Shown here one piece after another: positions 11,053 through 23,318 of a DNA stretch of 64,000 bases. The first letter of the stretch is position 1; every line of letters begins with the position of its first letter. The position numbers and the translations under genes are program-made. This stretch comes from Przewalskia tangutica (Eukaryota; Streptophyta; Magnoliopsida; Solanales; Solanaceae): positions 35,643,001-35,707,000 of the forward strand of contig CM056726.1 of the NCBI GenBank assembly GCA_029844215.1. The letters run 5' to 3'. The notes below the pieces were generated by a model. That model did not search any database. It was not told the DNA's origin and was given only the letters and a program-made list of their open reading frames with translations.

Positions 11053-11230
11053 ATTCAATAAAAACGGCAACCTGATGCACTAAGTTCCCGCTATGTGCGG
11101 GGTCCAAGAAAAGGTCAGACCACAAGGGTGTAGTATACGCAACCTTAATTCACATTTCTGCCATAGTCTATGTTCACCTGATCACATGACATCAACTTTA
11201 CCCGTTAGTCGAGGCTGCCTTCAATGAATA
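11053..11230 (-). mobile_element. Au-like SINE, degenerate
   Basis: Read on the minus strand, the segment shows the blocks I associate with the Au SINE family of angiosperms: a tRNA-like head around GTAAAGTTGATGTCATGTGA, a central block around CCTTGTGGTCTGACC, and a tail around CCCCGCACATAGCGGGA and CTTAGTGCATCAGG. The internal promoter region has deletions relative to what I recall of the family. TTCAAT-containing sequence at both edges (11054 and 11220) may be a target duplication. Non-coding. Confidence 0.7.
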
Positions 11231-11470
11231 GTTTAATACGACACTACTAGAGATGTCAACGGGGCGGGGGAAGGGTACCCTATACCCGTACCCGCCACCT
11301 AAAACCCACCCCGCCATCCATCACATGTAGTAATTCCTCCACCCGTACTCGCCTGACGGGTGTAGAATTACACCTGCCCGCCCCACTTACCCGGCAGATA
11401 CCCATTACCAGTCTCACCACCCGTTGGGTACCGTCATACCCATCTACCCGCCTCACATACCCACCTAAAA

Positions 11471-12029
11471 TATTCAACTAATCAATGTATATTCTACACT
11501 TCTACACCACCTGTATCAATAAAATTAAGAAAGCTCAAATCTTGCATCAGTAAGTTAACTCTTCAACATTTGATTAAACCATTCTACACTAATTGATACC
11601 ACAATGTACCAAAGTTCATTTAACAAAACAACTAAAAAAAACAGCCCCCACAATTTTTTTAAAGCAACTAAAAAACAAACATTCTACATTGATTGATACA
11701 ATTTTTCAGCTGCTGAAGTTCAACATTTGCATCCGTGGCTTCTTCAATCAATCCTTATCATACATCAACCTCCTTCACCTAAAATATATAAATTTAACAC
11801 TGTTTGGCGGATATATGACAAATGATTAATTAAATTGAAATATTTAAAACACTTAATACCTCATCTTCGGTAATACATTATTCCTCCTCAATTTCGTCAA
11901 TAATTTATCGATACTCAACTTCTTTTAGCCCACCATCACCTAATAATTAAAATTAAGAAATAAGACAAATTTAAAATAATGCATTATATAAAGAAACCAA
12001 ATTGAATTTAAAATTACACTTCTGCTTAC
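11471..12029. other. Non-coding 3' part of the outer hAT element
   Basis: AT-rich sequence between the GC-rich terminus and the transposase fragment. It probably holds the transposase 3' UTR and one intron. I see no other gene; the ORF at 11593-11829 has no recognisable motif. Confidence 0.5.
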
Positions 12030-12176
12030 CTTTAATATTAGTCCAAATCCAATTTTGAGCCCACATTAAAGCCTCGACGATTGACGGAAAAAGGCGACTA
12101 CGATGAATACTCAACACACGGCCACCTGTGCTAAAAAACGACTAAGAAGCAACACTAGAAATGAGGATATTTAGGA
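12030..12176 (-). pseudogene. hAT transposase C-terminal dimerisation fragment (outer hAT)
   Basis: The minus strand encodes the hAT dimerisation motif: FSTGGRVLS, then HRSRLFPSIVEALM, then AQNWIW. A TAG replaces the usual glutamate of SESAFS, so the copy is inactive. The coding stretch ends at a GTAAGC donor-like site at 12029-12024. The frame continues on the far side of the solo LTR at 51232-51270, where an imperfect FPIL-type segment with a frameshift precedes DIL. This shows that the solo LTR at 12177-51226 landed in the transposase gene. It belongs to a different hAT family from the two zf-BED copies in this window. Confidence 0.75.
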
Positions 12177-14684
12177 TGTAACACCCCGTATTTCCAAGGC
12201 AATGAGATGAGAACGTGTGTAAGAATTTGAGATTTGAATTTTGGAAAGAAAGAAGAATTACTTTTTCTTAAGAAAAAATCTCGGAACCTCGTGAAGGAAA
12301 AAGGTTAATAACTTGGAATTTGATTCCTAAAATTGGTATATGGGATTAGTATATGATTATGAAGGTTTAAATTTTTAAGTCTCAGATTTGGTCCTGTGGG
12401 GCCCACAGAGGATTTTTCGGTTTTGTGGGGCCCACGATATTTTTAGATATTTTGGCCAAGTATGGAATTTATTGGGGAAGAAATAATTTTGGACCAATAG
12501 GAGGGTGTCTTGTGTCACCCCTCCACTTGTCATACTACACTAGGTTGACACTCAATTTTGACCCTCTCGTCCAGTCATTAACTATAAAATTACACTAATT
12601 TTTCAAAAAAATAATTTTAACAATTTGCAACAATAAAACATTAATACATGCAATAAATAAGCGATTTAATAATGACACCGCATTTTACGTCTCACGTCCA
12701 CACTTGTTGCCTAAATATCAGTCATAATTTAAGCTCTATTCTATTCTTAATAATTTTAATAATGATAAATACTTAAATAAATAAATAATTTAATAATGGT
12801 GTCGCATCAAGCATTCTTTAAAATTATATCCACATTTATTAATACTCAAAGCAATTTCATAATTATTATTTGCAATTTAAACCCCCATTAATTTAATTTT
12901 AATTTAACATCGCAAAGCATGCATGATAAATAAGATTTTAATAACGGTCTCGCATTATAAAACATTAAGCACTAATTAAATAGCACGCCCGCATTTATTA
13001 CTGTAACCCAAGCTAAACTAATAAAACACCTAAGGTCATATTAAAATAATTTTAAATAACTTAAACCCCACTTATTTCCCATTAATTAAAACTCAACACT
13101 TAAAATCTACCCAAAAACAAAACTAAACATCTGCCCAATTTCCCTTTCACGTCGGCCCATTAAGCCCAAAAGATGTAACCGACCCGCGGACCAAATCCCC
13201 TTCATCCCTTTTATTTCACCTTCTCCCCCCATCAACGAGGCAACCCTAAACCTAAAGGCTTTAGCAGACACTCCCACCCAAAGCCCGTCGCCGCCATGCC
13301 CGAGATTCTCGCCGGAGAATCCGGGGTTTCCCTTCGTCTTTTTCTTAAGCCAGCTCACTCTCCAAACGATTTTACACCCCATAGAACTTACCATAACAAG
13401 AACCATATCAAACATCCAAAATATCACCCCAAATCTCTTAATTAATACCTGAATCGCATAAAATCAGTACGAAATCGTCCTAAACTTTACCTAAATTGGA
13501 ACCCAATTAGGACTATATAAACCAATCAATTATACATGCAAAGGCATCGAAGGGGTAGCAGTAAAAGAGCAATAAAAATCCTAAACGGTAGCAGCAAGAA
13601 CATAAGTTCAAACAAATATCTTTCTTCTTCGCAATATCAGTCAAGAACGAGGTAAAGTTTCATTCCCCTTTTCAATCGCATCGCAATACCATCCGAGTGG
13701 GTCGACAACTTGATACGCTGCCTCGGTTCGCTGTCCGGAGAAGGTAAATTTGTCACCCTTTCTGTTTTAGATTTCGTTTGGCTATTTGTGTGTATGATAC
13801 GTATTTGGTATGACTGATTAAACATATACTAAGTGATATTAATGGTTGTTTAAGCGTACTGAGTCGACTACGAAACATGTTCAGTTAATATGGATTTCTA
13901 CTAATATTTGTGAATGTGATTGTAAACGTGTTCAGGTCTGTATTAGCACTTGTTGTGTATTTGTGCATATGACTAAATTAATCGGCTATTGTTTGGGTCT
14001 ATAGGATGAATTGTCAATTAAGAACTGATGTTGGTTTAGGATTATTAAACTAATAGACAATTTTCCTAGCTCAATCCCCATTTACGTCTGCGACTGGTTC
14101 CTTAAGTTGGCATGTAAAACATGTTGCTGATACTTAATTGATATTAGCATTCGTTAGGAATAGACACGGGATCCACACTGCACTTGTACATGATCATTGT
14201 CACTTATTTGCATTCCTGCTGCATAATCATGTAATGCATTCGTGTTGTGTGGAGGAAATATGGTGTCTAGCCAATGTTTAAAAATGATCTTTATGCCTAG
14301 TGTGTCAATATTCAAGCAGGCCCTGACCTCCTTATGAAGCCTTACCCCTGTTTCATAACCAAAAATACATATTATTTCTGATATTGATATGAATTGATAT
14401 CTTTTGTTCTTCTTTGTACTATCTGCTATGTAGCCAATCTCAGACTGGGATTCTGATCGGTGTACAGTTATTTGTGAGCATAGACTGGAAGGGTTAGAAG
14501 AATTGTACTTATTGTCACAGTTAAGAAGTTCATATGCAGGAATGTCATTGATAGCATGTATCATAAGTACCCATCTTTTTGTCTATCATTATTTATCTTA
14601 AGGTGTTGGGTTATAGAGGTTAAATATTATTGTGTCCTGGCTTTTGTATCGGCATGGCAATTCTATAATTTTCATCTATATTGA

Positions 14685-15775
14685 TGTTGACACCCAATTT
14701 TGACCCATCTTTTAGTCATTTCTTGCAATTTTAAGCATTTTAGGACATCGCATTTTAATCAACATTTTTTTGGCATTTTTGTATATTTTTTACCTAACAA
14801 TCTATGTTGTTTTATTTTTTTGTAAATTGGCATCATGTTTTTACTTTAATTAGGTATTAAACATTTTCAAATATTATGTTATTATTGTTGCGCGATCATT
14901 TTATTTTACTAATTTTGCATCTCTTTAAATAATTAATTGACATCCCGTCTTTACTTTTAATTAGGCATTAAATATTTGTTAAATATTGTATTTTTATTAT
15001 TATTGCATCGGCATTTGCTTCTAATAATTTGGCATCTTTTTAAATAATCTTTTCTTTTAAAAAAATAAACCCGCCTTGCATTTTTGTCAAATCAGTCCAA
15101 TCCGCTGAAAACCAAAGCCCAAACTGAGACCCAAAAATGAAGCTCAGTACACCTTTCATCTTTTCCCTCCAATACCCAAAACCCTAAACCTAAATACCCC
15201 GATAAATAAAAACCTTACCCCCATTAAAAAACCTGGCAATTGCCCCATTCTTTACCCTCACGCACAACCACAAAGGACCTCCATTTTTATTTTTAAGACC
15301 CTCGACCTGCCTGTCATTTGCCGTGCGGATCTCATAGCTCCGACGAATCATCACCACCTCTGCCCAGCGTCGACAAGCAACCCCCTTCCCCGCTGCCATT
15401 CCCGTCGACCACTACTCGTCGACCTTATCCCCTCCATCTCCATACACACCCACAACCAACAACCCCGTCGCCATCAAACCCGTCACTGTCACCCGTCACC
15501 CATCACCGCTACTGTCGGACAACCATTGGCGGCGGCGCTCCGGTGTTATACCGTCGAAGTGATGCCGCCGCTGCTCGCTGATTGTGTCTATTTTTCGTTG
15601 TTATCATGTAGGTTCGTTTGGACTGATTTTTGACCTTGGTTCGGCTTTACGTTCGATCTGTTGCATACTGTTGTTGTTGGACTGATTTGGTATTTTATGG
15701 ACCGAACTTCTGATATTTTTATATAGCCGGAGTTTAAGAACTCCGGCGACTTTGACTTGATTTTATTTTGGTATC
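14685..15775 (+). repeat. 5' LTR fragment of the rearranged Ogre-like element
   Basis: About 1.1 kb closely matching 19160-20292. Similarity ends after TTTTATTTTGGTATC. The block near 15310-15580 is rich in CCG and CGTCGACC; its ORF lacks a recognisable domain. Confidence 0.8.
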
Positions 15776-16780
15776 TGGCTACTGGTTTTGCTGTTTTCTG
15801 AGTAACACTCGGTGTAGGAAATGATCGTAGGCTTTCTTTGACCCATTTGAGCCTTTTCAGCCTACCAAATAACATTATTCGTAGTACACCCCTTTTGAGC
15901 CTAAAGCCTATTCTTTTGACAACCGCATATTACACCTATACCCTTTCTGAGTGCGTACGCACTATCCCTCTCTTGGCCCGACCTCCTTGAGTGCTTTGGA
16001 AATGTGCAAGTGGCTGACAAAATTCGGCGCCGAAGTTTGCAAAGACAAAAATTGTCAAAGTCCCAAAAGGGAAAAGAAAACACAAATGACGACTTCACAA
16101 AAGAAGAAATCAAAAGCCCAGCATTATATAAAAAAAATGAATGAAATGATAGAACAACTTTGGAAAAAGCGGGCTCCAAACGAAAGATTCAAAAGGAAGT
16201 CAGTACAGAAAAACTGGGACAAAAAAAAACAGATCAGCATTAAAGCACACAAATATCAAGCACGGACGTAGTCCAACGCTCGAGGAAGGATTAGTCACTT
16301 TTTACCCAAATGATATTCATCCCTTTCCCCAAGCCTACATTACAAGCCCGTGACAAGCCCTACATGACCTTATACTGAGGGTTCTCACATTAGTGGATAC
16401 TTACATGACGACCAAGCTTATGGTATCACAATTGCATGCATTGAACATCCTTTTGAGTGTGAGCGTACTTCTCTAAACGTCCCAAAATTCAAAATACTGG
16501 AATATATGTGAGAAATGAGACTTTCTTTCAGTGAGGGCATTTGAAACGTGAGATTACGTGTAGTTCGAAACCTTGGCTGCAAGCAAGTGTGTCGATACTT
16601 AGGTGTCTGAGGTACCATTTGAAACTATAGGAATTACCCTAGAGTCAGTCTCAGTTAGACTGAAAGTAAATAACGGAATTCCTAAGCACAATACTAATTG
16701 TTGGTATCAACTGAAGTCAGAACGTGATGTTGTCTTTCCACTTTTCAAAAAAAAAATGCATACATAAAAATCCTTATTAT
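15776..16780 (+). other. Non-coding 3' UTR, non-repetitive part, of the Ogre-like element
   Basis: About 1 kb between the deletion breakpoint and the paired hairpin elements. The purine-rich ORF at 15951-16271 and the opposing ORF at 15901-16179 show no protein motif I recognise. I see no gene here. Confidence 0.55.
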
Positions 16781-16784
16781 TTGC

Positions 16785-16953
16785 ATCACGAACTACGTCT
16801 TGACCTGATTCCCTCAGCGGGATACGTAGGCGACCACATTGGCTTCGGTCTCATTTTTTAAAAATTGTACAATCACTTTTTTGCATCACGAACTACGTCA
16901 TGACCTGATTCCCTCATGAGGATACGTAGGCGGCCTAAGTCGGCTTCGGTCAC
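16785..16953 (+). repeat. Two-copy hairpin element spaced exactly 100 bp
   Basis: Two copies of GCATCACGAACTACGT, then GACCTGATTCCCTCA, then GGATACGTAGGCG begin at 16783 and 16883. CTACGT (16793, 16893) pairs with ACGTAG (16824, 16924), and TCCC pairs with GGGA inside copy 1. A copy of this type is, as far as I recall, common near the 3' end of plant Tat-lineage elements. Confidence 0.75.
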
Positions 16954-17040
16954 ACCATTAGAAATCTTCTCATTGGCTCGCGTGCGACAAAATGCATTTG
17001 ATTATTCCGAAAAGAGATATGAGCAGTTTCCGCTAGGGTT

Positions 17041-17480
17041 AAGTCCGTGCAGAGACTAGCATGCAGCAAGCATTCGCAGCATCCAGCAAGTCCGTGCAGG
17101 GCTACATCAGCAATCAGCAATCGCAGCATTCAGCAAGCATTCACAGCATCCAGCAAGTCCGTGCAGAGACTACATCAGCAATCGCAGCATTCAGCCAGCA
17201 TTCGCAGCATCCAACAAGTCCGTGCAGAGACTACATCAGCAATCGCAACATTCAGCCAGCATTCGCAGCGTCCACCAAGTCCGTACAGGGACTACATCAG
17301 CAATCAACAATCAACAGCATTCAGCAAGCATTCGCAGCATCCAGCAAGCCCGCGCAGAGACTACATCAGCAATCGCAGCGTTCGAGAAGCATTCGCGGAT
17401 CCAAAGAAGTCCGTCTGATGCGTCGGACTCGCGACGTTCAAAGAAGCATTCGCAGCATTCAACACGTCCGTGCAAGGACG
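17041..17480 (+). repeat. Minisatellite array, period about 61 bp
   Basis: Repeats of AAGTCCGTGCAGAGACTACA followed by TCAGCAATCGCAGCATTCAG start at 17041, 17088, 17155, 17216, 17277 and 17345, with spacings mostly 61 and up to 68. Stop codons are rare in the unit, so three overlapping open frames appear. They are simple S/Q/A-rich products and are not credible proteins. Confidence 0.9.
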
Positions 17481-17863
17481 AAATCTCAGCATTTGCAGCA
17501 TCACATCAATACAACCGCCATCACGTTTTTACAGGATAACATTTCTACTCATATAATTACATGACTTATAAATTCATGCGTTATCATTTTTGCCTTAACA
17601 GTTATGCAATAACCTTTTGCTTAAGTTTGTGCATGCAAGCGTCAAGAGCCAAAGCTATAAAGTTGACGCGAATCAATCACTCCTTTCCTAGAATTCACAA
17701 GTTTTCTTTGAAGCAGGATCTTCATATCAGCAAAGGCAGGAGCACAACAATAAGCCAATGCGGGTTACAAATGCACAACGTCTATGCAATGACGTTATCT
17801 CAACTCAGGCGAGTCACAAAGCAGGTACGTCCATAAGATGATACCATTTTATTTTAAGCCTAT

Positions 17864-18790
17864 GTGACGGCTTCATATCTGTTTCGTCTATACAACGACG
17901 AGCATCTGCATCGCGTCTATGCAACGACGTCATTTCATGTAAGCCTATGCAACGGCTTCATCTATGTTTCGTCTATGCAACGACGAACATCTGCATCGCG
18001 TCTATGCAACGACGTCATTTCATGTAAGCCTATGCAATGGCTTCATCTATGTTTCGTCTATGCAACGACGAACATCTGCATCGCGTCTATGCAACGACAC
18101 TATTTCATGTAAGCCTATGCAATGACTTCATCTATGTTTCATCTATGCAACGATGAGCATCTGCATCGCGTATGTGCAACGACGTCATTTCATGTAAGCC
18201 TATGCAATGGCTTCATCTATGTTTCGTCTATGCAACGACGAGCATCTGCATCGCGTCTGTGCAACGACGTCATTTCATGTAAGTCTATGCAATGGCTTCA
18301 TCTATGTTTTGTCTATGCAACGACGAGCATCTGCATCGCGTCTATGCAACGGCGTCATTTTATGTAAGCCTATACAATGGCTTCATCTATGTTTCGTCTA
18401 TGCAATGACGAACATCTGCATCGCGTCTATGCAACGACGTCATTTCATGTAAGCCTATGCAAAGACTTCATCTATGTTTCGTCTATGCAACGACGAGCAT
18501 CTGCATCGCGTCTATGCAACGACGCTATTTCATGTAAGCCCATGCAACGACTTCATCTGTGTTTCGTCTATGCAATGACGAGCATCTGCATCGCGTCTAT
18601 GCAACGACGTCATTTCATGTAAGCTCATGCAACGGCTTCATCTGTGTTTCGTCTATGCAACGACGAGCCTCTGCATCGCGTCTATGGAACGACGTCATTT
18701 CATGTAAGCTCATGCAATGGCTTCATCTATGTTTCATTTATGCAACGACGAGCATCTGCATCGCGTCCATGCAATGACGCCATCAGCATC
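17864..18790 (+). repeat. Minisatellite array, period 85 bp, about eleven copies
   Basis: The unit contains GACGAGCATCTGCATCGCG, TCTATGCAACGACGTCATTT and CATGTAAGCCTATGCAACGG. Adjacent copies are offset by 85 bp and differ at a few bases. The sequence is unrelated to the arrays on either side. It lies in the 3' UTR of the Ogre-like element; the 67-82 residue ORFs that repeat across it are artefacts of the array. Confidence 0.95.
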
Positions 18791-18825
18791 TACAAACACC
18801 ATGTCTTTTCCAGCACCACATCACC

Positions 18826-19050
18826 TGCAACCCAGTGTCAATCATAATGCGACACTGGGACAAATTGTAAATCCGCATCAGTTTTGTCTTTTATTTTCTA
18901 GCATTACAGCGACCCAATGTCCTCATAATTCGACACTGGGACAAATTAAATCTGCATCAGTGTTGTCTTTTATTTTTGACATCACAGCGACCCAGTGTCA
19001 TCATAATTCGACACTGGGACAAATTTTGAATTTGCATCAGCTTTGTCCAT
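18826..19050 (+). repeat. Short hairpin-repeat array (three units)
   Basis: Three units at about 18832, 18910 and 18985 carry CCCAGTGTC, ten bases, GACACTGGG or near-identical versions. The third is a perfect 9-bp inverted repeat. They correspond to the longer array at 225-1000, and both arrays lie just upstream of a polypurine tract and LTR. Confidence 0.85.
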
Positions 19051-19144
19051 TCTTTTTCTTGATCTTTGTTTTAATTCTGACGATGAGAACAAAATTGGCT
19101 ACAAGTCAACGTCTTTGTCCGAAAACTCTTTCATCGTCTTCGGT

Positions 19145-19155
19145 CAAAGAGGGAC
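19145..19155 (+). other. Polypurine tract of the Ogre-like element
   Basis: CAAAGAGGGAC lies four bases before the 3' LTR start and matches the tract at 1126. Confidence 0.65.
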
Positions 19156-19159
19156 AATC

Positions 19160-21600
19160 TGTTGACACCCAATTTTGACCCATCTTTTAGTCATTTCTTG
19201 CAATTTTAAGCATTTTAGGACACCGCATTTTAATCAACATTTTTTTGGCATTTTTGTATAATTTTTACCTAACAATCTATGTTGTTTTATTTTTTGTAAA
19301 TTGGCGTCATTATTTACTTTAATTAGGTATTAAACATTTTCAAATATTATGTTATTATTGTTGCGCGATCATTTTAGTTTACTAATTTTGCATCTTTTTA
19401 AATAATTAATTGACATCCCGTCTTTACTTTTAATTAGGCATTAAATATTTGTTAAATATTGCATTTTTATTATTATTGCATCGGCATTTGCATTCTAATA
19501 ATTTGGCATCTTTTTAAATAATCTTTTCTTTTAAAAAAATAAACCCGCTTTGCATTTTTGTCAAATCAGTCCAATCCGACGAAAACCAAAGTCCAAACTG
19601 AGACCCAAAAATGAAGCGCATTACATTACACCTTTCATCTTTTTCCTCTAATACCCAATACCCAATACCCAAAACTCTAAACCTAAATACCCCTATAAAT
19701 AAAAACCTTACCCCCCCCCCCCCCCATTAAAAAAACCCTGGGCAGCCCCACCATTCTTTACCCTCAGCCGCACAACCCTAAAAGGGACCTCCCATTTTTA
19801 TTTTTTAAGACCCTCGACCCTCTGTCCGCTGCCATCGCCGGAGCTCATAGCTCCGGCGAACCATCACCACATCTGCCCAGCGTCGACACGCAACCCCTTC
19901 CCCGCTGCCATTCCCGTCGACCACATCTCCGTCGACCACTACTCGTCGACCTTATCCCTTCCATCTCCATACACACCCACAACCAACAACCCTGTCGCCA
20001 TCAAACCCGTCACTGTCACCCGTCACCCATCACCGCTACTGTCGGACAACCATTGGCGGCGTCGCTCCGGTGTTATACCGTCGAAGTGATGTCGTCGCTG
20101 CTCGCTGATTGTGTCTATTTTTCTTTGTTATCATGTAGGTTCGTTTGGACTGATTTTTTACCTTGGTTCATCTTTACATTCGATCTGTTGCGTACTGTTG
20201 TTGTTGGACTGATTTGGTATTTTATGGACCGAACTTCTGATATTTTTATATAGTCGGAGTTTAAGAACTCCGGCGACTTTGACTTGATTTTATTTTGGTA
20301 TCGCTCTACGGTTTCTTTGTTTCTCGTTCTTTGTTGGGTGATTATTTGGTTTGTCATTTACATGGTAATCGATTTTCTCATTTTTGTTTTGTATCCCGCC
20401 GGAGTTCTTAAAACTCCGGCGATATTCTGAACTTTCCGGCGATCACTGGTTATTGTTGCTACCGTTTTAGGGATTATTTTGACATTTTTGCCCCTTTAAC
20501 TGGTTTTTGAACTATTTTGGACGGTCTCCGGCGATGTTTTGGAATATCCAGTGATGTTGTTGGCCACTATTTTTTTTGTTACTTTCTGGGGTTTGTTTGA
20601 TTGATTTTCGCTGGTTTCGGACTGATTTTTGATGATTTTTCCTGTCATTATTTTATTAAACTGATTTCTGAACAAATTACTTCACTTGATAAAACCCCAC
20701 TAATTTGAATAAGATACTACACTTGCTATTGGCCAATGAAAAAGTTATCCGTCGATTTTTGAGGCCTCCACAATTGCAAAGACGAAAAATAAAATAAATG
20801 AAGCTTTCTGGGCAATGATGATTTCTTCCACTTACACCGGATAACCAACATGCATTGGCAGGGCGAATTCTCGCAGCCGCACTTGTTTAGGCTGTCCCAC
20901 TTTATTTTTATATATCTGAGCCCTCTGTGTTTAAAACTATTACTGTTTTGGCACGGATCTGAAGGTTCTATTTATTTTATTGTTTCTAGCAATAATGGTC
21001 GATGAAGGAATCTCCGTCTGATTTCCAAGGCCTTCCCTGTACAAAGACGGATTTATTTTTTGGCTTTACTTATTAATTCTTGTTATTGCTTTTAAAATTG
21101 TTTATTCTATTACTAACACTTTTACTAAGTGTTTATGCAGGTACCCGGAGATCATCTTGTGCAGAAGGCCTAAAAATGGCTAAAAGATGTCCCGGATTTT
21201 TATCTTATGTCGCATTTAATTTTAAGTTTTATTATTATGTATTGCATTTTATTTTAATTGTAAATTATGTAAAAATGCTTAGAATAGGTAGAATAAAAGT
21301 CAATATATAATTAACCTAGGTTTGAACGGATAACCGCAAGTTAGCGGATCTTAAAGGATGTCTAACCCCTTCCCTTTAGGATAATAAAGAACCCTGATCC
21401 AGAATCTCATTAATTTCGCAGACCATTAAATGGAGATTAATTGCAGTATTTTTTATTGCAATAAATCAAGTGTCCTAATTCACTTAAATAATTAGGTGGC
21501 GACTCCTTAAAATCAGCATTATTGCTCCATCCAGGGAACCGCGCCAAAGAGGAACGTTGCGGATACCGTTCAGACCCCGAGGTAAAAAACGGGCGCGACA
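19160..21600 (+). repeat. 3' LTR of the Ogre-like element
   Basis: The 2441 bp LTR runs from TGTTGACACCC to GGGCGCGACA. It includes a 15-base C run at 19711-19725 and an AATAAA at 21383-21388 within the block conserved with 1141-3817. The ORFs at 20053-20253, 20115-20357 and 21080-21310 show no protein family. Confidence 0.85.
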
Positions 21601-23318
21601 ATTGATATGTCAACTTGATCCCTGAAACTGTGTAACTCTTAATTCACTTGTTGGATAGAACTTGCCTAAGACAGTGGATTGATAGGTTTCCATGGTTCAG
21701 TTGGTGGTATGCATGTGCTAGATAATTTATTGTTCATGTATTCTATCCTTAGTGATATATGAGGACATACACTAAATGTACTTAGTATACACAAGTGTAT
21801 ATCATGTACATACCATGTAAGTCATGTGGGTGTGATTAAAGTCTGGTTTCAGACTTGGCTATTTTTCTGCTTGTTTTTGCCTATGAAATATAAATTGGGC
21901 TCAGCCCATATTGTTTGCTTTCTTCATCTTGTCATCATTACTTATATTTTGGGTCTTATCTAGTCATTCTCTTTAAAATCTGAAATTCATGTCCACTCAC
22001 TGGATTTGCATGACTCAATTGAATTGGATTAACATCAATCGAGCATGCCTTCTTGCTTTCCTTTCCACAATGAAAAAAATATAATCTGAAAACTGCATGC
22101 TTTAAGCTCGCCCTTTTCTCGTGCATATTTTGAGACCCAGTGGTAATTAAAATTGTTTGATGGTTGCTTGGACTACTGAAATGAAGTAGTTTGCACATAT
22201 TTTAATTTATATCAATGTCTCGTTTATTATTTGGCAAAGATTTGGGATGTTTCTCTAATCTTTTTCTTTCTTTTATTTTACATGAAATGCATCGGAGCAA
22301 AATGAGGAGTCTCAATACGAGACTCATCATGAACTACTTCAAATGAAGACCCGCATCCATGTTCATCCGCATTCCCACTTCAAGAACTTCAAAACAAATA
22401 GGGTGGAATGACGTCGTCATCCATCTCAACTCCTTTTTTACTCTCTCAATCTCCCTGCCTCATTCGTGTCTTTTATTTTTATTATTTATAATTTTATTAT
22501 CTAACTTTATAATTAACAGGAGACATAGAATAATTAGCCTTTGAATAAATAAATTGGGCGGGTAGTTGTTAAAATTAGAAATGCACTTCTAGTTATTCAT
22601 CTTAGGCTTGTCATGCATGTCTAATCTCTTGCCTAACAAATTAAAATTGCATATCTAATCACGAAGTTAATACGTAACAAAATAAATTGATTTTCTCATA
22701 AATCACTTAATGACATTATAATTCGCTTCATAATAAAATTATCTTCTTATTATCAATTGTAAAAAATAGCATCTTTTATATCATACCGTGCATATGTTAA
22801 ATTAAAAAATTAAAAAAAATCGACTTTGCAAATGAAATACATATCTTTGGTAAATACATCAATTTTGCATCATTTTATAAATGCATACTTTTAAACTTTA
22901 CGTATATTTCTGTAGCATTAGTCTTATAAATCTTTTTATAAAAATACATTCTTTTATAAAACACTTGCAGCACTTTTTTTTAAACATGCATTTTCTCTAA
23001 CATAATAATCAACCTAGGTTTGGCAGGATAACCGCAAGTTAGCGGATCTTAGATGATGTCTGATCTCTTCCCTCTAGATTAATAAGGAACCCTTACCCAG
23101 AATCTCTTAAAAGTTTAGCAGACCATCTTTATGGAGTTAGTGTCGACTTTAACCTAGTTGATATTTAGGTGTCTTAATTCACCAAAACTAATTAGGTGGT
23201 GACTCCGCGAACCCTTTAGCACCTTTTTAGCATTTTTAGCACCCTTTAGCATTTTATTTTATTTCCAACAAGTAGCAGGATTCGCTAAGGAATGTTGCGG
23301 TCGAAAAAGGGCATGACA

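Larger units (their letters stand above)
14685..21600 (+). mobile_element. Rearranged Ogre/Tat-like element lacking gag-pol
   Basis: The element is flanked by ATTGA at 14680-14684 and 21601-21605. It starts TGTTGACACCCAATTTTGACC and ends GGGCGCGACA. The 5' LTR is cut at about 15775, where it stops matching the 3' LTR in mid-sequence. The DNA then jumps directly into non-coding 3' UTR (15776-19159), so the 5' LTR end, primer site and all coding sequence have been deleted. The 3' LTR at 19160-21600 is full length. Confidence 0.85.
12543..23318 (+). mobile_element. Ogre/Tat-like solo LTR containing a nested Ogre-like element
   Basis: GGTTGACACTCAATTTTGACCC at 12543 is a one-base-changed version of the family start TGTTGACACCC, and GGGCATGACA ends the LTR at 23318. 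The two halves, 12543-14684 and 21606-23318, align with successive parts of the LTR at 1141-3817 and total about 3.86 kb. I could not find a convincing 5-bp target duplication: CACTA on the left against TATAT on the right. The flanks do fit together as consecutive parts of the outer chromovirus LTR. Short ORFs inside (13107-13427, 14154-14564) have no recognisable motif. Confidence 0.75.

Noticed and set aside
11233..11480. GC-rich stretch that might be a CpG island or promoter
   Set aside because: It starts with a hAT terminus after an 8-bp duplication and has the subterminal composition of hAT elements.
15318..15581. Proline/serine-rich 87-aa ORF that could be a host exon
   Set aside because: The same DNA recurs at 19850-20100 in the partner LTR with a frame-disrupting pattern of changes, so it is LTR sequence.
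17047..17564. S/Q/A-rich ORFs of 105-167 aa in three frames
   Set aside because: All three frames of the 61-bp minisatellite are open because the unit is poor in stops. There is no conserved domain and the DNA is a retrotransposon 3' UTR.
17864..18850. Regular repeats resembling a CRISPR array or a family of small repeated proteins
   Set aside because: The 85-bp units are contiguous with no unique spacers, and the organism is a plant. The repeated 81-residue ORFs simply track the array.
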